From Amoebidium appalachense (lineage: Eukaryota; Ichthyosporea): a stretch of DNA of 64,000 bases. The translations under genes were made by a program, and so were the position numbers. The first letter of the stretch is position 1. Each line of letters begins with the position of its first letter. Shown one piece after another: positions 36,798 through 47,515 of the stretch. The notes below the pieces were generated by a model. The model was given only the letters and a program-made list of their open reading frames with translations. It was not told the DNA's origin and searched no databases. The stretch is taken from positions 9,362,001-9,426,000 of the forward strand of contig CAVNZM010000003.1 in the NCBI GenBank assembly GCA_963693365.1, in the 5' to 3' direction.

Positions 36798-37310
36798 AAA
36801 ATTATGTGCAGTGGCCAGAATAACGTCTTTTGTGTAGGGACATGTATTCTGTGGCGCGCGCGGGCGCCGTAGGTGGCCTGCAAAAAAAAATTTTGTACTC
36901 AGCCCTAGTGGCCCGTGCTCCCGAGCTCCGTGTCCCTGTACCCGTGTATCCTAGCTCCTAGCCCCTATGTTCTATCTTGTGTGTGCGGGCAGCTGGGCCC
37001 GAGGGAGGTTGCAGGCAGAACAGCGGGGCCATGTGCAGGGGATGCCCGAGCACGCGGGGATGCGGGCGGACACAGAGTTAGAAGGGGGGGGGGGGGGGGG
37101 AGGAAGCCGTGATGGGTGGGGAGTAAATGTGCGTGGCCAGAATAACGTCTTTGTGTAGGGACATGTATTCTGTGGCGCGCGCGGGCGCCGTAGGTGGCTT
37201 GCGAAAATTTGTACTTAGCCCTAGTGACCCGAGCTCCCGAGCTCCGTGTCCCTGTACCCGTGTATCCTAGCTCCTAGCCCCTATGTTCTATCTGTGTGTG
37301 TGGGTGTGCG
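36798..37310 (-). repeat. Duplicated RT-gag intergenic segment in element 2
   Basis: The stretch containing the ggccagaataacgtctttgt and cgcgcgggcgccgtag segments, found once in element 1 (about 29540-29710), occurs twice here, at about 36810-36985 and 37130-37300, with the ggcagctgggcccgag block repeated between them. Confidence 0.75.
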
Positions 37311-37319
37311 CGTAGACTA

Positions 37320-38335
37320 GGCATTAGGCTTGCAGTCTTTGCGGGGGTGTGTGCCAGAGCAGAGCGGGCACACGTGGGAGAGGGGGCAGGGCTGCTTAGC
37401 GCAGGACCGACCTTAAATGTGGAAATTCATGTAGTGCGTGGCGGGTAGCTCCACCGATCGGGCCGGTGTTGCCAGGCCGGGGTGCGGGTCGGGGCGGTTG
37501 GGGGTTTGTCCCCCGCCGGGCTTGTGGGGCGGTGTGAAGCCATCAAGTCTTAGACCACAGCCGGGCTTGGGGTATTACATGGGACAGGCCTGAGGGGGGG
37601 CTTCAGGGGTAGAGGGGAGAGTGGCTTGGAGGGTCCGTGGTGGTGGGGGCCGCCGGAGGCGCGTCAGTGCCCGCGGGAGCGTTGGGCAGCTGGTTGCGGA
37701 GGTCGCGTAATTTGAAATTCGTTTGGAGGGGCGTCGAGCCTGAGGGTTCTTGCTGCTCGGGGGTTACTGGGAAAGCCGGAACAGGGAGGGGAGGAGGGGC
37801 TTTGACGGGATTGGTTTTGGGATCAGGCACGACGGAGGCAGGGTCAAAGGCAGGTAAGTCCGGACGGAGAAGGTTAACTGGGTCGGGCCAGGGGCTTTGG
37901 AAACGGGGGCGGGCAGCACGGTAGGCTGGCTGGGCAGAAACGTGGATGGGCAGGCAGCACGGTAGGCTGGCTGGGCAGAAACGTGGATGGGAACGACCGG
38001 ACCTGGCAGCATGTGTAGCTGGCCGGGGTCGGGTGGCAACAGGGGGGGAACAGCTGCAGGGGAACTGGGGCCGTGCAGGGTTTGGGGTAGCTGAGATCTC
38101 GACGAGGCTGGCCTTGTGATCTGAGGAAAAAAATGCTGCTGGAATGCGGGGCAGACCAATGGAATGTGAGGTATCCATCGACAGTGAAGTCATGGTGGGG
38201 GGAGACATGGCGGGAAACAGGGTGGGAAAACAGGGAAGGAGGCGGGTTGAACACGGTAAGCTGTTCTGGCAGGGACTTGGGGTCAGTACTCCTGAACAGT
38301 AGGAAAGCACAAGGTGCTTTGACTGGGTTTAACAT
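37320..38335 (-). pseudogene. Gag remnant of DIRS element 2
   Basis: 37620-37740 encodes LRNQLPNAPAGTDAPPAAPT, matching the N-terminal part of element 1 Gag. 37320-37470 encodes its C-terminal Cys/His module (SCAKQPCPFSHVCPLC), with the central part deleted and an in-frame stop. The sequence from 37740 to 38335, read on the minus strand, has no match in element 1 and includes a short duplication (a 37-bp segment at about 37915 and 37952). Confidence 0.7.
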
Positions 38336-38700
38336 AAGCGACGCGATTGGAGTACCGTATTTGAATACTCAGAAGGGCAATCGGGCAAGGACTATGAGCG
38401 AGGATAGTCAATGCGGATCGAAGCGGGGTTTGAAATTCTAGGCCATCGGGATTGAAAACGGGGTTTGAAATTAGACGAGTGGTAGGGACTTAGATCACAG
38501 CGGCGCGGCGCGTGAGGGACCATGTCAGGAAATCTTCTTGAAGTGTCGAGGAACTTGTAGGGCGACTAGCCCTAACCGGGACGGAACTGGCAGGAGTGCA
38601 AGCCTAACTTGCGAGGAGGACACGAGGGCAAGCTGAACTTGCAAGGATGGCACGATTGTCAAGGTGTGACAGAAGCTCGTGTCAAGAGTTGTCACGGAGT

Positions 38701-39050
38701 GTGAAAAGAAAATGTATAGCCGTAAGGGCTGTAGGTGCTCAACACAGAAGATGTGTTTGTAGCTTGCTGATCTGCTGAAAACTGTCTTGCTTATATACCT
38801 AAGCCTACCGACCTGAGCCAATTGAAAATCGATCCAGTGATATGTGAATCTGAATCGAACCAATCAAAATCGGTCTAGCGATATGTGGAATCTGATGTTT
38901 TGATTAGCTAATAGGTGCCCGTGTGCGAGCGGCCAATCGCGAACTGCTAAAACACGAAACGAAGCCTACATGGTTATGTCAATATCGAACACCCATCCTA
39001 CGTGTTTACCCAGAAAAATATTTATGTCAATAAATTCCACAAATAAAACC
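38701..39050 (-). repeat. Repeat A1 of DIRS element 2
   Basis: 350 bp at the 5' end of the element on the minus strand, with GTATATAA at about 38798-38791 and several CCAATC boxes, consistent with the element promoter. Confidence 0.92.
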
Positions 39051-39410
39051 CATGCGTTGCTTACACATTATTGGTTTTTTCAATAACTACCCACAGAACA
39101 GCTTCTAGCACGAGAAAGTTACCACACAGTTTATGGGGGGGATGGGGAATGTGCCCCTGGAGTGCGAGGGTCACACGAAAAAAACACAACGTTGTAGCTC
39201 GTATAGAACCCCCCTTGTAGCATAGTATATGTACATATGTTACTTGCACATTATTGGTTTTTTCAATAACTACCCACAGAACAGCTTCTGGCACGAGAAA
39301 TTTACCAAAAAGTTTATGGGGGGGATGGCGAGTGTGCCTCTGGAGTACGAGGGTCACCCGAAAAAAACACAACATTGTAGCCCGGATTGAAACCCCCTTT
39401 GTACCATATA
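39051..39410. repeat. 183-bp tandem array, right part
   Basis: Resumes in phase with the left part at catgcgttgcttacac and continues for about two units, then decays; a C/G-run lies at 39541-39580. Confidence 0.88.
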
Positions 39411-39546
39411 CATCATATATCAGGCAGCATGTGTTACTTTCGCGTTATTGGTTTCCTAGCACGAGATATTCAGCACACAGTTGGGGTTGTGGGGGCAGTG
39501 TACACCTACAATATCAGGGGTACCGCGTGGCAAAAACACCCCCCCA

Positions 39547-39579
<33 letters not shown>

Positions 39580-40101
39580 CACGCGTGCGATGGTGCACTA
39601 GTTATTACGTCAACTAGGCAGGGTATAGCATCAACGTTATTATATGTGCTGCTGAGTTTCTTTGGTTGTACACCCGTCACCAGTCAATTTATTGGTGTTG
39701 GCGCCCACCTATGACACCACCTCGGAAGACTGGGGTCACGTGGAGGACACGTAACTATAGTCTGATAGTTGTGACTAAGGGCACCGCTAAGGGCACCAAG
39801 CTGATGCACGCGCGCGCGCGAGCCGAAATCTATTTTTATCTTTTCCCTAATCAGGCGCGGCGGTTACTAAACCGAACTATTGTGAGCAAATAGCAAATAG
39901 TGATTGGCTAAACCCAATCCGGTTTGCAATTTTTTGTCCATTTAAGCCTGTACGCACGTTGTTTGCTCCATTTCTTTTCCCCCTTCCCGCAGGTCCGCAG
40001 TTCCGCAGGTCCCTTCCCGCAGGTCGCCTGGTCGCAGTTCCCTTCCCGCAGGTCGCTGGTCACAGGTCCCCTCCGCAGGTCGCGCGTTTCGACCATGCTG
40101 C
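39411..40101. other. Intergenic; probable promoter of the 40102 gene
   Basis: 39540-39578 is a C7 then G-run. ATTGG and CCAAT boxes occur at about 39903-39917. 39990-40085 carries four to five copies of a cttcccgcaggtcgc-like tandem motif just before the ATG at 40102. Confidence 0.45.
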
Positions 40102-42119
40102 ATGCTGAAGCATCTTCGCCTAACGGCTGAAAGGCCGTTTGAAGGTTAGTTTTGTGTTGCCTGCTTTTGTGCATATGGCGTTTGTCTGTCTGGTCTGTGT
40201 CCGTGCCTGTGATTATATCTGTGTCTGTGTCTGTGTCTGTGTGCGTGTGTGTTTATGTGTGTGTGTGTGCGTGCGTGTGCGTGTGTTCTGCTGGCTGCAG
40301 ATGCACGTTGCCTTTTCACGTTCATGAACCAGCGACTGTGGGCACTACTTTTCCTGTTAGCACTATAGCTATCATCCCCTCCACCAGTCGTTCAAGCTAT
40401 TTTCTGCTTCTCTAGACTTCATAAGTTTGTGCTTTTGTCTTTCAGCACAACGTACGCGTGTTTCACATGTTAGCATTTAGTGTTATTCATTCATTCTAAC
40501 CCCCCCCCCCCCCCCCCCCCCCCAAACACACACACACACTCACTCACTCACTTCCCCACCCACACATACAAAAAAACACACACACCAAAAGCCCCTCCCA
40601 TCCCCCCCCCTCCCCCCTCCCCCCCCCTTCCAAAAAACTGTCAAATGCCTCCATGCCCACCAACACAGATGTTCCAGGTTGCCCCTGTCAATGCCGCCGA
40701 CCCCGACAAGTTGGCAGACCAGGTTAGGTGCCGCAAGAAGACGTGGGAGGGGTGGTTGGTGGAGGTTCAAGTTGAGTGCAACAACCATCCCTGTGGCCAC
40801 ATGTACAGCGTCGATCCGGTGAGGGGCAACCCATGGGGCAACTCCGCCCCTCACCGCATCATGTGCATGTCCCCCATCAACGGCTCCTACATCAAGAACC
40901 GCCTCAGCAGCTTCAAGACACTAAACGTTTGTGCCCATTCCCCCCCCCCCCCCCCCCCCCCCCCCACACACACACACCACACCCCAATCAAAGACGAAAT
41001 CTTCTCATGCTGCTTTTTTTTAACATGCTTATTCATGTTTAATGTTGTTGTTCTTCCTTATTGGTTCATTCTTAATGCACTGTGACCCCCCCCCCCCCCC
41101 CCCCACACACACACTCACTCCCACTCCCTCCCTCCCACCTCCCCCTGTTGTCCCACGTACGAATCACCAACACATAACCACACAAGACATCAAATCCTTA
41201 TCACTCAGAGAAACGGTACATGCATGGTTATCCAGTATCCATTCAGCTTCCCACTTCCTCAAGTCATTTCAGATTTTTCATTGTCGAATTAGGTTTTATT
41301 TGCTGCTAATGGAGAATACCCCCTTTCCTCATCACCACATACACACATGCTTACGTGTACGTACACGCAACACACACACCCACACCCACACAGGAGTTTC
41401 AAAAGGCGTTGCCCGAGCTCTTCAGCTTCATGCTCCACACATTTGAGTGCGGACTGCGGGATCCAATGGCCCACAACTTGAAGTCTGCCACTCAGATTTC
41501 GTGGTCAGCTGTGAAGTATGGAGCTGACATGCCTGACTACGAGGGTGGTGCTCGGCCATCAGAGATCAGCAAGGTAAACAACTGCCCCCCCCCCCCCCCC
41601 CCCCCCCTTGCGTCCTCCCTGGGGATGGGCTCTGCTTATGACGCATACTGTGCACATGGCTGATGTTGCGTGCTTGAATGTTTGCCTTTGCATGTGTCCT
41701 GCACCATGCTTCTCATCGTGTATGCGTATTTCGTACCGTATTCTGCATTCAAACCCCCCCCCCCCCCCCCCCCATCATTGTGTTTTAGCTCCCGTCCGAA
41801 AGACAACGTATGGATATCGAAATGATGATATTGATAAGTCGTATGTATGGGTTACGTGTCATCGTAGTGTTTTAGGATATCTCCTAAGCATGGGCAAGTA
41901 TCATCCTATCATGTCATCTTTAGGTTTGGTATGGTAACATTGTGATAGCATTTTTCCCAGGTACATACATGCTCAGGCTAGCCAGAAAAGTTAAAAACAC
42001 TCACACAATCTCCTTCTGTCCCAACCCAGTATGCAAAGACCTGGGAAAAGATCTGCAAGGTCCGGGAGAAGGCAGTCCTCAGCCTGTCAGCAGAAAGGCG
42101 ATGTGGGTGGGAGGGTTGA
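40102..42119 (+). CDS. Five-exon gene of unknown function
   Basis: Proposed exons 40102-40144, 40446-40468, 40669-40926, 41394-41573 and 42030-42119 join in frame with GT-AG introns to 197 residues. The two large middle exons are well supported: protein-like composition, clean acceptors (caacacag, ccacacag) and donors (gtttgt, gtaaac). Exon 3 encodes NAADPDKLADQ, a Trp-containing segment (KKTWEGWLVEVQVECNNHPC) and MSPINGSYIKNRL. Exon 4 encodes FQKALPELFSFMLHTFECGL and TQISWSAVKYGADMPDYEGG. Exon 5 gives a lysine-rich helix (YAKTWEKICKVREKAVLSL). Exon 2 (eight residues) is chosen only because phase and splice sites fit. I see no signal peptide or membrane segment and recognise no family. The following intergenic stretch has no clear AATAAA. 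Confidence 0.6.
41617..41774 (+). repeat. 3' part of the poly-C-ended repeat
   Basis: Starts at ggggatgggctctgcttatg and ends ctgcattcaaa plus a C-run, in the sense direction inside the last intron of the 40102 gene. Confidence 0.65.
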
Positions 42120-42524
42120 GGATGATTAGAATGAGGAGGAATAGGGAAAGACCCCCCCCCCCCCCCCCCCGGGAGGAAAAAAAAAAAGAATTAATACTTA
42201 GTTTATGTCTCTTTTGGTGTAGTCCCGGCCTCTGCAGGGGGGAGATAGGGGGGAGATGTAGACTTCGTATTTTATTTGTGTGATGATGTTTGTTTTGTTT
42301 TGTTTGTTTGTTTGTTGGTTTGTTTAGTTTGTTCGGTGAAAGCTGGACTCCTGTGGAGTCTAACAGAGTGAAATTGTCTCTACTCCTGTGGAGTGAGACT
42401 TAGAAATTTTTAAACATGAACAACTTGTGCGGTCTCTGCTCCAGTGGAGCGAGACATAAAGGAACAACAGTCTTAATGGTATCTCGTGTACAAATTGTGA
42501 AAAAGTTAGAAAGGTAAGAAGGAA

Positions 42525-42556
<32 letters not shown>

Positions 42557-43610
42557 GGGAGGGAGGGGGGGCACAACGGTGGTGGTTACTTTTCGTATTA
42601 TGATATTACGACAGCTCGTAATCGTATATTACGATATTCCGTAATATTGTATTTAGTTAGTCATGGTATACTCGTAACATATTATTTGGCTATGCATAGG
42701 ATATCTTATGGATGGGCAAAGAGCTGTCGTAATGATGTATACACGACATGCTATGTATATACATACGAGTGGTGTACGGGCTCTTATGGAAATGTCTACG
42801 ACGGTAATATGGGGGTCGTAATGTACCCCAGGACCAGCCATATGTATATCATATGTATATGGTTGGTAATTATTCGTAAAATACATCGATGTATATCATA
42901 TGTCATGGGTTACGATGGTATTAAGCCGCTCCTAAACATATACTTAAGATATCCAACGGGATGGGTTTGGATACTCGGATGGTGAAGATTACGATGGGTT
43001 TCCGACCCCTCGTAACGCTCTCGTATGTATGTTCTATGTATAGTCGTATGTATATACATAGGTTATACATTGGATATACATAGGTTATCCTATGTATAGT
43101 GCAATGTATATACATTGGATATCTTATGTACAGTGCAATGTATATACATTGGATATCCTATGCATAGTGCAATGTATATACATTGGATATCCTATGTATA
43201 GTGCAATGTATATACATCGGATATACATAGGATATACATATGACATACGCTTTACGACATCCATAAACCCTATGGATGTCGTAAAGAGGGTTGATGGATG
43301 TCGTAAAGCGTATATCCAATGTATATACATAAGACGCTCCGTTAACCCCATGGAACTCTTTACACTATCGTAAAGAGGTCGTGCAACCACTCCATATGAA
43401 CTCGCGGTGTGCTTTACGATGGGTGACAGGTTTACGCCATCGGAGATGGCATTACGAGGGGTATACGATCCCCGGTGGAGATTGCTGATGTGTGCCTGTG
43501 TACACTTTGTGCGCGTGCGTGTGTATATGTGTTTGTGTGTGTGTGCACATATTGCGTATACGTAGGCCACACTAGTGGGTCACTGGGTACCGGGCCGGAC
43601 GGTGCTGGGC
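42120..43610. repeat. AT-rich stretch with 34-bp tandem repeat and strong hairpins
   Basis: 42527-42556 is a G-run. 42300-42480 carries repeats of ctcctgtggag-type 11-mers. 43070-43235 holds four copies of a 34-bp unit (gcaatgtata at 43101, 43135, 43169 and 43203). A perfect 16-bp inverted repeat with a 5-base loop lies at 43250-43286. No gene seen. Confidence 0.8.
43250..43286. repeat. Perfect 16-bp hairpin
   Basis: CTTTACGACATCCATA at 43250-43265 and its exact reverse complement at 43271-43286, loop aaccc. A second, 20-bp inverted pairing uses the overlapping arm at 43245-43264 and the segment at 43294-43313, so two exclusive foldbacks are possible. Confidence 0.9.
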
Positions 43611-43997
43611 TGGGATGGCGAGAAATTTCGAAAGAAATTTAGGTAGCTTTCGAGAAAGACGGGAAATTTCTTGGAAAGATAGGTACCTGGTGGGAACTTC
43701 GGATTTTGGGAAAGATAGGTTCATTTTTCAAGTCCGAGTTGGGAGCCGGACCGATCGTTCCCGGGCACTTTTCACAGTTATTTCAACTCTTCGGCTGTTT
43801 TTGGTGCTATACGGGCGTTAAAACCCCGCAAGGCGTGCGGGCCGGATGCTCTTCCTCCCGTGCTTTACAAGGTTCTTTCTCTCGTGCTTCCGCCCCGTAA
43901 TCGTGCAGAGTCCCCCCCCGCCCCCGCCTTTTGCTGTCCTTCTTAGTGAGTTTTTTTTCGGCTTTTTTCGAACTCGGGTTTATTCCAAATTCGTGGC

Positions 43998-45828
43998 TTG
44001 ACACAATCGTTACGCCCGTTCGTTCGTAAGAAGGTATCGCAGGGGGTCATTAACGACTTTCGTCCCGTCACACTTACCAACGTTTTTCGTCGGCTCTTCG
44101 AGGGTTGCATGCTTCGCGCGTTTAACACCGACGATTCTGTAAACGCCGTGTTCCGTCTTTCTTCCCTTCAAGGGGGCTTTCGTCATGCCTATTCGTGTTC
44201 AATAGTATAGCTCACAGCCTGTTACTCCATGAATCCATTACTTCTGGCTCTCCCGGCCGCACGTTGTCTTCATCGACCTTAAGAACGCCTACGACACCGT
44301 ATCCACTGGTTTGTTATGGCATAAGCTGGTTATGCGGGGCTAACATTACCAGCCCCCTTTGGCCGTCTTCGGCAAGCGCTGTTCGATACCACTCGCGGAC
44401 GAGCGGCGGTCAATGGAACATTAACACCCGGTTTTCCGGAGTCCCCGTTCACGAGGTCTTCTGCAGGGATCCCTCCTGAGTCCGTTGTTGTTTGACGTTT
44501 TCATTGACGATTTAGCCTGCGCCCTCGAACCCTTTGGCCAACTGCACACCCGCCGTGTACCGGGTCTCCTTTTTGCGGACGACATTGTTCTTTGTTCCTT
44601 AACCGAGATGTCATGCACCAGATGCTTCGTCAGGTGGATCGATATCAATGGTGCACCGAGAATCTCATGACAGTCGGAATTGCAAAGTGTGCTACTTTTT
44701 CGAAAAACGCTTCCTTTCGATTGGCCGGTCTTCCTATTCCTGTTCAGAGCACCTATGACTATTAAATTTTGGGTATTCCTTTTACTGCACGGGGTATTGA
44801 TTTTCCGCAAGCTCCTCACGGCACGGATCGCTCGTGCGAAGGGTAAGCTTCACATCGCGTCAAATATGTTTCAACGGGAGTCTGTGATCCATCCTGCGAA
44901 CCTTCTTCTCTACTATAAAACTTTTTTACGGCCGACTTTCGAATATGGACTTCTGCTATTGGCCTGCGCCCTACCTCGCGAGGCGGCCGTGGCGCTGAAA
45001 GAGTTCGACGATTTTCAGGGTACTGCGCTGCGCACTTTGTTTCATACTCGGTTTGTGCCTCCCTTAATCAGTATGTTTGGATTGTCGTCTGCTGTTTGTC
45101 GTATGGAGGAATTGTCTCTTCGGTTTTGTTTTCATTTAGTTAGGATACCTGATGGTCACCCTCTTCAAAGTTTATGCTTTCTTTCCCCCCCCCCCTCCAT
45201 CCCTCTTCCCCCCCGATTCACCAACGCTACTTCTGAATGTCCTCAGCCTACTCTCCGTTAACCTGATTCTTCCTCTCGCTATCTCACTCCCTCTTTCTTT
45301 TCTCTTCCTGTTTTTTCTGCCTTTAATTTCGCGTTATTACCATACGCAGTATACGTTTCTTTCTCGTTCTGATAGAGAAATCAAAGGTAAAACTCAGTCG
45401 GCATGTGTTATGTTCAGTTAGGCAACACCGTATGTATATTATCGCTTTTTGGGAGCTTTGGCAGGATATATTTCTCCTGCTGTACGTATGGATACCACCT
45501 TAGTAGATAAGCCTGTATGGTGCTCTGATGTTGATGTTGCCTGGGAAGTTGTGCAGTGGCGTTGTATTTCTTGTTTTCATCGCCGCTGGTGCCACTTTTG
45601 TGCTGAACTTTTTAATCGCAAGCATGTTGATAGGTGTGAGTCTTTATGTCGCGTTTTACCTCTTTCCCTACGGGTGTCTGCTACACTGGCTGGCAATGTG
45701 ACCACTTTAGACTTTTTGTTGAATTCTGTTGGTCGTCACATTGAGTATATAAAATTTTCACACAGTGTTCAGGTATCTGAGTCAGTATGCACTTGTTACT
45801 GGAAAACTCGTGAAGTTTTTACCTCCAC
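43998..45828 (+). pseudogene. Non-LTR RT, first copy, decayed
   Basis: Contains the N-terminal RT motifs (INDFRPVTLT, QGGFR) only found here, then motif A, motif B and LFADDIVL, with frameshifts near 44205, 44340, 44480, 44610, 44640 and 44765 and an in-frame stop. The C-terminal region shows HVDRCESLCRVLPLSLRVSA, a Cys/His segment often seen near the end of such proteins. Confidence 0.8.
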
Positions 45829-47266
45829 ACGTTGTCTTCATCGACCTTAAGAACGCCTACGACACCGTAACCACTGGTTTGTTATGGCATAAGCTGGCTA
45901 CGCGGGGCTTACCAGCCCCCTTTGGCCGTCTTCTGCAAGTGTTGTTCGATACCACTCGCGGACGAGCGGCGGTCAATGGAACATTAACACCCGGTTTTCC
46001 CGTTCCCGGGGTCTTCTGCAGGGGTCCCTCCTGAGTCCGTTGTTGTTTGACGTTTTCATTGACGATTTAGCCTGCGCCCTCGAACCCTTTGGCCAACTGC
46101 ATACCCGCCGTGTACCGGGTCTCCTTTTTGCGGACGATATTGTTCTTTGTTCCTTAACCGAAGATGTCATGCACCAGATGCTTCGTCAGGTGGATCAATG
46201 GTGCACCGAGAATCTCATGACAGTCGGAATTGCAAAGTGTGCTACGTTTTCGAAGAACACTTCCTTTCGATTGGCCGGTCTTCCTATTCCTGTTCAGAGC
46301 ACCTATGACTATTTGGGTATTCCTTTTACTGCACGGGGTATTGATTTCCGCAAGCTCCTCACGGCACGGATCGCTCGTGCGAAGGGTAAGCTTCACATCG
46401 TGTCAAATATGTTTCAACAGGAGTCTGTGATCCATCCTGCGAACCTTCTTCTCTACTATAAAACTTTTTACGGCCGACTTTCGAATATGGACTTCCGCTA
46501 TTGGCCTGCGCCCCACCTCGCGAGGCGGCAATGGCGCTGAACGAGTTCGACGATTTTCAGGGTACTGCCACGCTGCGCACTTTGTTTCGTACTCGGTTTG
46601 TGCCTCCCTTAATCAGTATGTTTGGATTGTCGTCTGCTGTTTGTCGTATGGAGGAATTGTCTCTTCGTTTTTGTTTTCATTTAGTTAGGCTACCTGATGG
46701 TCACCCTCTTTATGCTTTCTTTCCCCCCCCTCCCTCCATCCCTCTTTTCCCCCGATTCACCAACGCTACTTCTGAATGTCCTCAGCCTACCCTCTTTCCA
46801 CCTGCTTCTTCCTCTCGCTATCTCACTCCCTCTTTCTTTTCTCTTCCTGTTTTTTCTGCCTTTTCGCGTTATTACCATACGCAGTATAAGTTTCTTTCTC
46901 GTTCTGATAGAGAAATCAAACTTTAAGGTAAAACTCAGTCGGCATGTGTTATGTTCCTTAAGGCAACACCGTACTGATCATTATCGCTTTTTAGGAGCTT
47001 TGGCAGGATACATTTCTCCTGCTGTACGTATGGATACCACCCTAGTAGATAAGTCTGTATGGTGCTCTGATGTTGATATCGCCTGGGAAGTTGTGCAGTG
47101 GCGCTGTAGCTCTTGTTTTCGACGCCGCTGGTGCCACTTTTGTGCTGACCTTTTTAATCGCAAGCATGTTGATAGGTGTGAATTTTTATGTCGCGTTTTA
47201 CCTCTTTCCCTACGGGTGTCTGCTACACTAGCTGGCAATGTGAACACTTTAGAGACTTTTTGTTGA
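45829..47266 (+). pseudogene. Non-LTR RT, second copy, less decayed
   Basis: Motif A (FIDLKNAYDTVTTG) in one frame to about 46030, then 166 open codons holding motif B, LLFADDIVLCSLTEDVMHQM, the thumb-like DYLGIPFTARGIDFRKLL and a VIHPANLLLYYKTF segment. Further shifts occur near 46480 and 46920. The C-terminal CRVLPLSLRVSATLAGN segment is open to about 47266. Fewer lesions than the first copy, but still not coding-competent as assembled. Confidence 0.82.
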
Positions 47267-47515
47267 ATTCTGTTGGTCGTCACATTGAGTATTTATATGA
47301 TTTTCACACAGTGTTCAGGTATCTCAGTATGCACTTGTTACTGGATAACTCGTGAAGTTTTTATTGTCTTCTCAGTATGCCGTGCATACTTGCATATCTT
47401 TCCGTCGAATAAATCCAGTCAAAAGAAAAAAAAAAAAAGTTTTTACTGTCTTCTCAGTATGCCGTGCATACTTGCATATCTTTCCGTCGAATAAATCCAG
47501 TCAAAAGAAAAAAAG

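Larger units (their letters stand above)
34504..39050 (-). mobile_element. DIRS-type element 2, internally deleted, complete ends
   Basis: Minus-strand order: A1 (39050-38701, 350 bp), gag remnants, RT remnant, tyrosine recombinase, B1 (35159-35071, 89 bp), A2 (35070-34721, 350 bp), spacer, B2 (34592-34504, 89 bp). A1/A2 and B1/B2 have equal lengths and are nearly identical, a complete Ngaro/PAT-type split direct repeat. Most of the RT and all of RNase H are gone: the frame jumps from the VADVQAAFRHMP motif straight into the linker before the recombinase. Removing 34504-39050 restores the flanking 183-bp repeat exactly. The element is non-autonomous and could depend on an intact relative such as element 1. 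Confidence 0.93.
43998..47515 (+). mobile_element. Non-LTR (LINE-type) retrotransposon, tandemly duplicated
   Basis: RT sequence of the non-LTR type: INDFRPVTLTNVFRRLFEG, LQGGFR, a FIDLKNAYDTV motif A, QGSLLSPLLF motif B and the catalytic LFADDIVL motif C. The segment from motif A to the 3' end is present twice head to tail (offset 1568 bp, 44261 and 45829). The 3' end has two copies of an 80-bp tail ending aataaatccagtcaaaag plus an A-run (47366-47430 and 47447-47515). The upstream part of the element and any endonuclease domain are missing or beyond recognition. Confidence 0.87.

Noticed and set aside
42647-42985. 112-codon frame rich in Tyr, Ile and Gly
   Set aside because: Its composition follows from the AT-rich tandem sequence; no homology or gene signals.
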